Shown here: positions 6,344 to 7,491 of the stretch, piece by piece
How positions within the stretch are numbered: the first letter of the stretch is position 1
Layout of the letters: each line of letters starts with the position of its first letter
Assembly (NCBI GenBank): GCA_041838435.1
Contig: JBGYPO010000112.1
Coordinates: 1 to 7,491 of the forward strand
DNA from: Aliicoccus sp041838435
GTDB taxonomy: Bacteria; Bacillota; Bacilli; Staphylococcales; Salinicoccaceae
DNA: 7,491 bases
Direction of reading: 5' to 3'
Notes under the pieces: model-generated
The model's input: only the letters and a program-made list of their open reading frames with translations
Told to the model about the DNA's origin: nothing
Databases searched by the model: none
Translations under genes and position numbers: made by a program

Positions 6344-7147
6344 ATGGAGATTACAACGAAAAGAGAGATATGGCGCTATAGTGATAATCAGCTGGAGTCG
6401 CATGAAGATACGATTGCAGAAGAATTTCCGTTAACGATATTTTTAAACGATGTCGAATTCGCAACACTCGTGTGTTCCCCACAATATTTAGAAGAGCTTG
6501 TGATAGGATTCGTTGCCTCTGAAGGTGTCATTCGTAAGCGGGACGAAATCAAAACATTCAACATGGATGAAGAAGGTGGGTTCTGCCACATCGAACTCTA
6601 TAAAGAAATCCCGACAGACTTTTTTAAATATACAAAACGCATTTTAGGATCGTGCTGCGGGAAGAGCCGTCAGTTTTATTTCCAGAGTGACTCAGAAACA
6701 GCAAAAGTATCAATGTCAAAAACAACTGTCACACCCGCTCAATGCATTCAGTTAATGAGAGAAATGCAGGACAGTTCGACAGTGTTCAAAGAAACAGGTG
6801 GTATTCACAACGCAAGCCTTGCAACACCAGACGCGACGTTTATCCATCGCGGTGACATCGGCAGGCACAACGCGCTCGACAAACTATATGGCTATTGCTT
6901 GGAACAAGAAATTTCCGTAAGCGATAAAATTCTCGTCTTTAGCGGTCGCATCTCGTCAGAAGTATTGACTAAAGCCTCTAAAATAGGCGTTGGGATTATC
7001 TTAAGCAAGTCTGCACCAACAGACCTTGCAATTAAACTTGCTGAAGATTTAAACATCACGACGGTCGGGTTTATCCGCAACCATTCGTTTAATGTATATA
7101 GCCACCCAAACCGAATTCAGATGGACTCGGTAGTGAGTGCGAACTAA
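6344..7147 (+). CDS. fdhD: Formate dehydrogenase accessory sulfurtransferase FdhD
   Basis: FdhD transfers sulfur from a cysteine desulfurase to the molybdenum cofactor and is needed for active formate dehydrogenase. The 267-residue protein has the Firmicutes-type core GSCCGKSRQFYFQSD (102-116), where Cys104/Cys105 correspond to the sulfur-carrying cysteine region. TGGIHNA (151-157), DIGRHNALDKLYG (171-183), FSGRISSE (199-206), SKSAPTDLA (221-229) and VGFIR (241-245) follow. Length and sequence closely fit the staphylococcal homologue (sometimes called narQ, ~265 residues). The start ATG at 6344 has a strong GGGGGAGGT 5 nt upstream. The gene is divergent from the OFA transporter and ends in its own terminator, so it is probably monocistronic. 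The nearby molybdopterin oxidoreductase with Cys-His at the active site is its likely client, although FdhD may also serve other formate dehydrogenases in the genome. Confidence 0.97.
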   Translation: MEITTKREIWRYSDNQLESHEDTIAEEFPLTIFLNDVEFATLVCSPQYLEELVIGFVASEGVIRKRDEIKTFNMDEEGGFCHIELYKEIPTDFFKYTKRILGSCCGKSRQFYFQSDSETAKVSMSKTTVTPAQCIQLMREMQDSSTVFKETGGIHNASLATPDATFIHRGDIGRHNALDKLYGYCLEQEISVSDKILVFSGRISSEVLTKASKIGVGIILSKSAPTDLAIKLAEDLNITTVGFIRNHSFNVYSHPNRIQMDSVVSAN

Positions 7148-7148
7148 G

Positions 7149-7178
7149 AAAACACTTGGCCTTGGGTCAAGTGTTTTT
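7149..7178 (+). terminator. Rho-independent terminator of fdhD
   Basis: AAAACACTTG (7149-7158) pairs with CAAGTGTTTT (7168-7177). A G-U pair and two G-C pairs can extend it inward to leave a 3-nt loop, and it ends in five T residues. It starts immediately after the fdhD stop codon (7145-7147). The A-rich 5' flank could give weak termination in the opposite direction. Confidence 0.93.
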
Positions 7179-7191
7179 CTATGTGGAGGTA

Positions 7192-7215
7192 TGAATCCGG
7201 AGTTTAAGTATGGTT
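7192..7215. repeat. Degenerate partial unit at the left end of the tandem array
   Basis: TGAATCCGG, then AAGTAT and GGTT, follow the order of the second half of the 51-bp unit (TGAAAATCCGG, ACGTAT, GGGGTT) with internal deletions and the right stem arm lost. It joins unit 1 directly at 7216, so it looks like a decayed edge copy. Confidence 0.5.
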
Positions 7216-7491
7216 CCGCGTGCACCACGAGTGAAAATCCGGTGCTGGTGCACGTATAGAGGAGCTCCGCGTGCACCACGGCTGAAAAGCCAGTGTTGGT
7301 GCACGTCTAGAGAGGCTTCGCGTGCACCACGGCTGAAAATCCAGTGCTGGTGCACATATAGAGGGGTTCCGCGTGCACCACGGCTGAAAATCCGGTGCTG
7401 GTGCACGTATAGAAGGGTTCCGCGTGCACCACGGCTGAAAATCCGGTGCTGGTGCACATATAGAGGAGCTCCGCGTGCACCACGGCTGAAA
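7216..7491. repeat. 51-bp-period tandem repeat array, each unit with a GTGCACCA/TGGTGCAC inverted repeat
   Basis: Units begin at 7216, 7267, 7318, 7369, 7420 and 7471, exactly 51 bp apart; the sixth is cut by the window end. Within each unit CGTGCACCA (unit positions 4-12) and TGGTGCAC (31-38) can form an 8-9-bp stem around an 18-nt loop, so the array could fold into a row of hairpins separated by about 15 nt. The 8-bp arms are identical in all five full units. Substitutions fall in the loop, in the linker, and at the base just outside the right arm (G or A). A full unit is about 59% GC, richer than the flanking intergenic DNA. No gene is credible in 7179-7491: frames stay open through the array only because 51 is a multiple of 3, giving a 17-residue periodic translation without a ribosome binding site. 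Function is not recognised. Confidence 0.95.

Noticed and set aside
7049..7457. Minus-strand open frames across the repeat array (76 and 92 residues, with a 17-residue repeat in the translation)
   Set aside because: They start at GTG codons inside the repeats, have no ribosome binding site, and are open only because the 51-bp period is a multiple of three. At least one plus-strand frame is open as well.
7216..7491. CRISPR array
   Set aside because: There are no unique spacers: the whole 51-bp unit repeats with only a few substitutions, and no cas gene is in the window.

Overview
The window looks like chromosomal DNA from a low-to-moderate GC Gram-positive bacterium (Bacillota), most likely of the Staphylococcaceae or a near relative. 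The reasons are a GlnR/glutamine synthetase pair of Bacillus/Staphylococcus type, an FdhD of the Firmicutes form with a Ser-Cys-Cys-Gly-Lys-Ser-Arg core, strong AGGAGG-type ribosome binding sites, and sigma-A-like promoters. Genus and species cannot be fixed from the sequence alone.

Layout. Positions 1-591 (minus) hold the N-terminal half of an M20 metallo-amidohydrolase that runs off the window edge and has its own promoter at 619-646. Positions 669-2348 (minus) are the nitrogen-control operon glnR-glnA. The glnA ribosome binding site is embedded in the glnR stop codon, and a perfect 19-bp GlnR/TnrA-type palindrome (2404-2422) sits just upstream of the glnRA promoter. A rho-independent terminator (2469-2500) separates this operon from the next block.

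Positions 2512-7178 form a formate-related block. It holds a 785-residue molybdopterin oxidoreductase of the FdhF/YdeP type (minus), a 416-residue OFA-family major facilitator transporter (minus, start corrected to 6193), and, divergently transcribed, fdhD (plus), the sulfurtransferase that activates formate dehydrogenases. The 150-bp divergent control region between transporter and fdhD carries back-to-back promoters, an 8-bp inverted repeat with a 10-bp spacer that also resembles a CodY box, and a second small inverted repeat over the fdhD -35 element. The inferred joint role is uptake or exchange of formate or another small carboxylate, its oxidation by the molybdoenzyme, and maturation of that enzyme by FdhD.

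After the fdhD terminator (7149-7178), the last ~300 bp contain no credible gene. They hold an exact 51-bp-period tandem array (five full units and a sixth cut by the window edge). Each unit carries an invariant 8-bp inverted repeat (GTGCACCA / TGGTGCAC), while the changes fall in the loop, the linker and the base pair outside the stem. This array is the least explained structure in the window.
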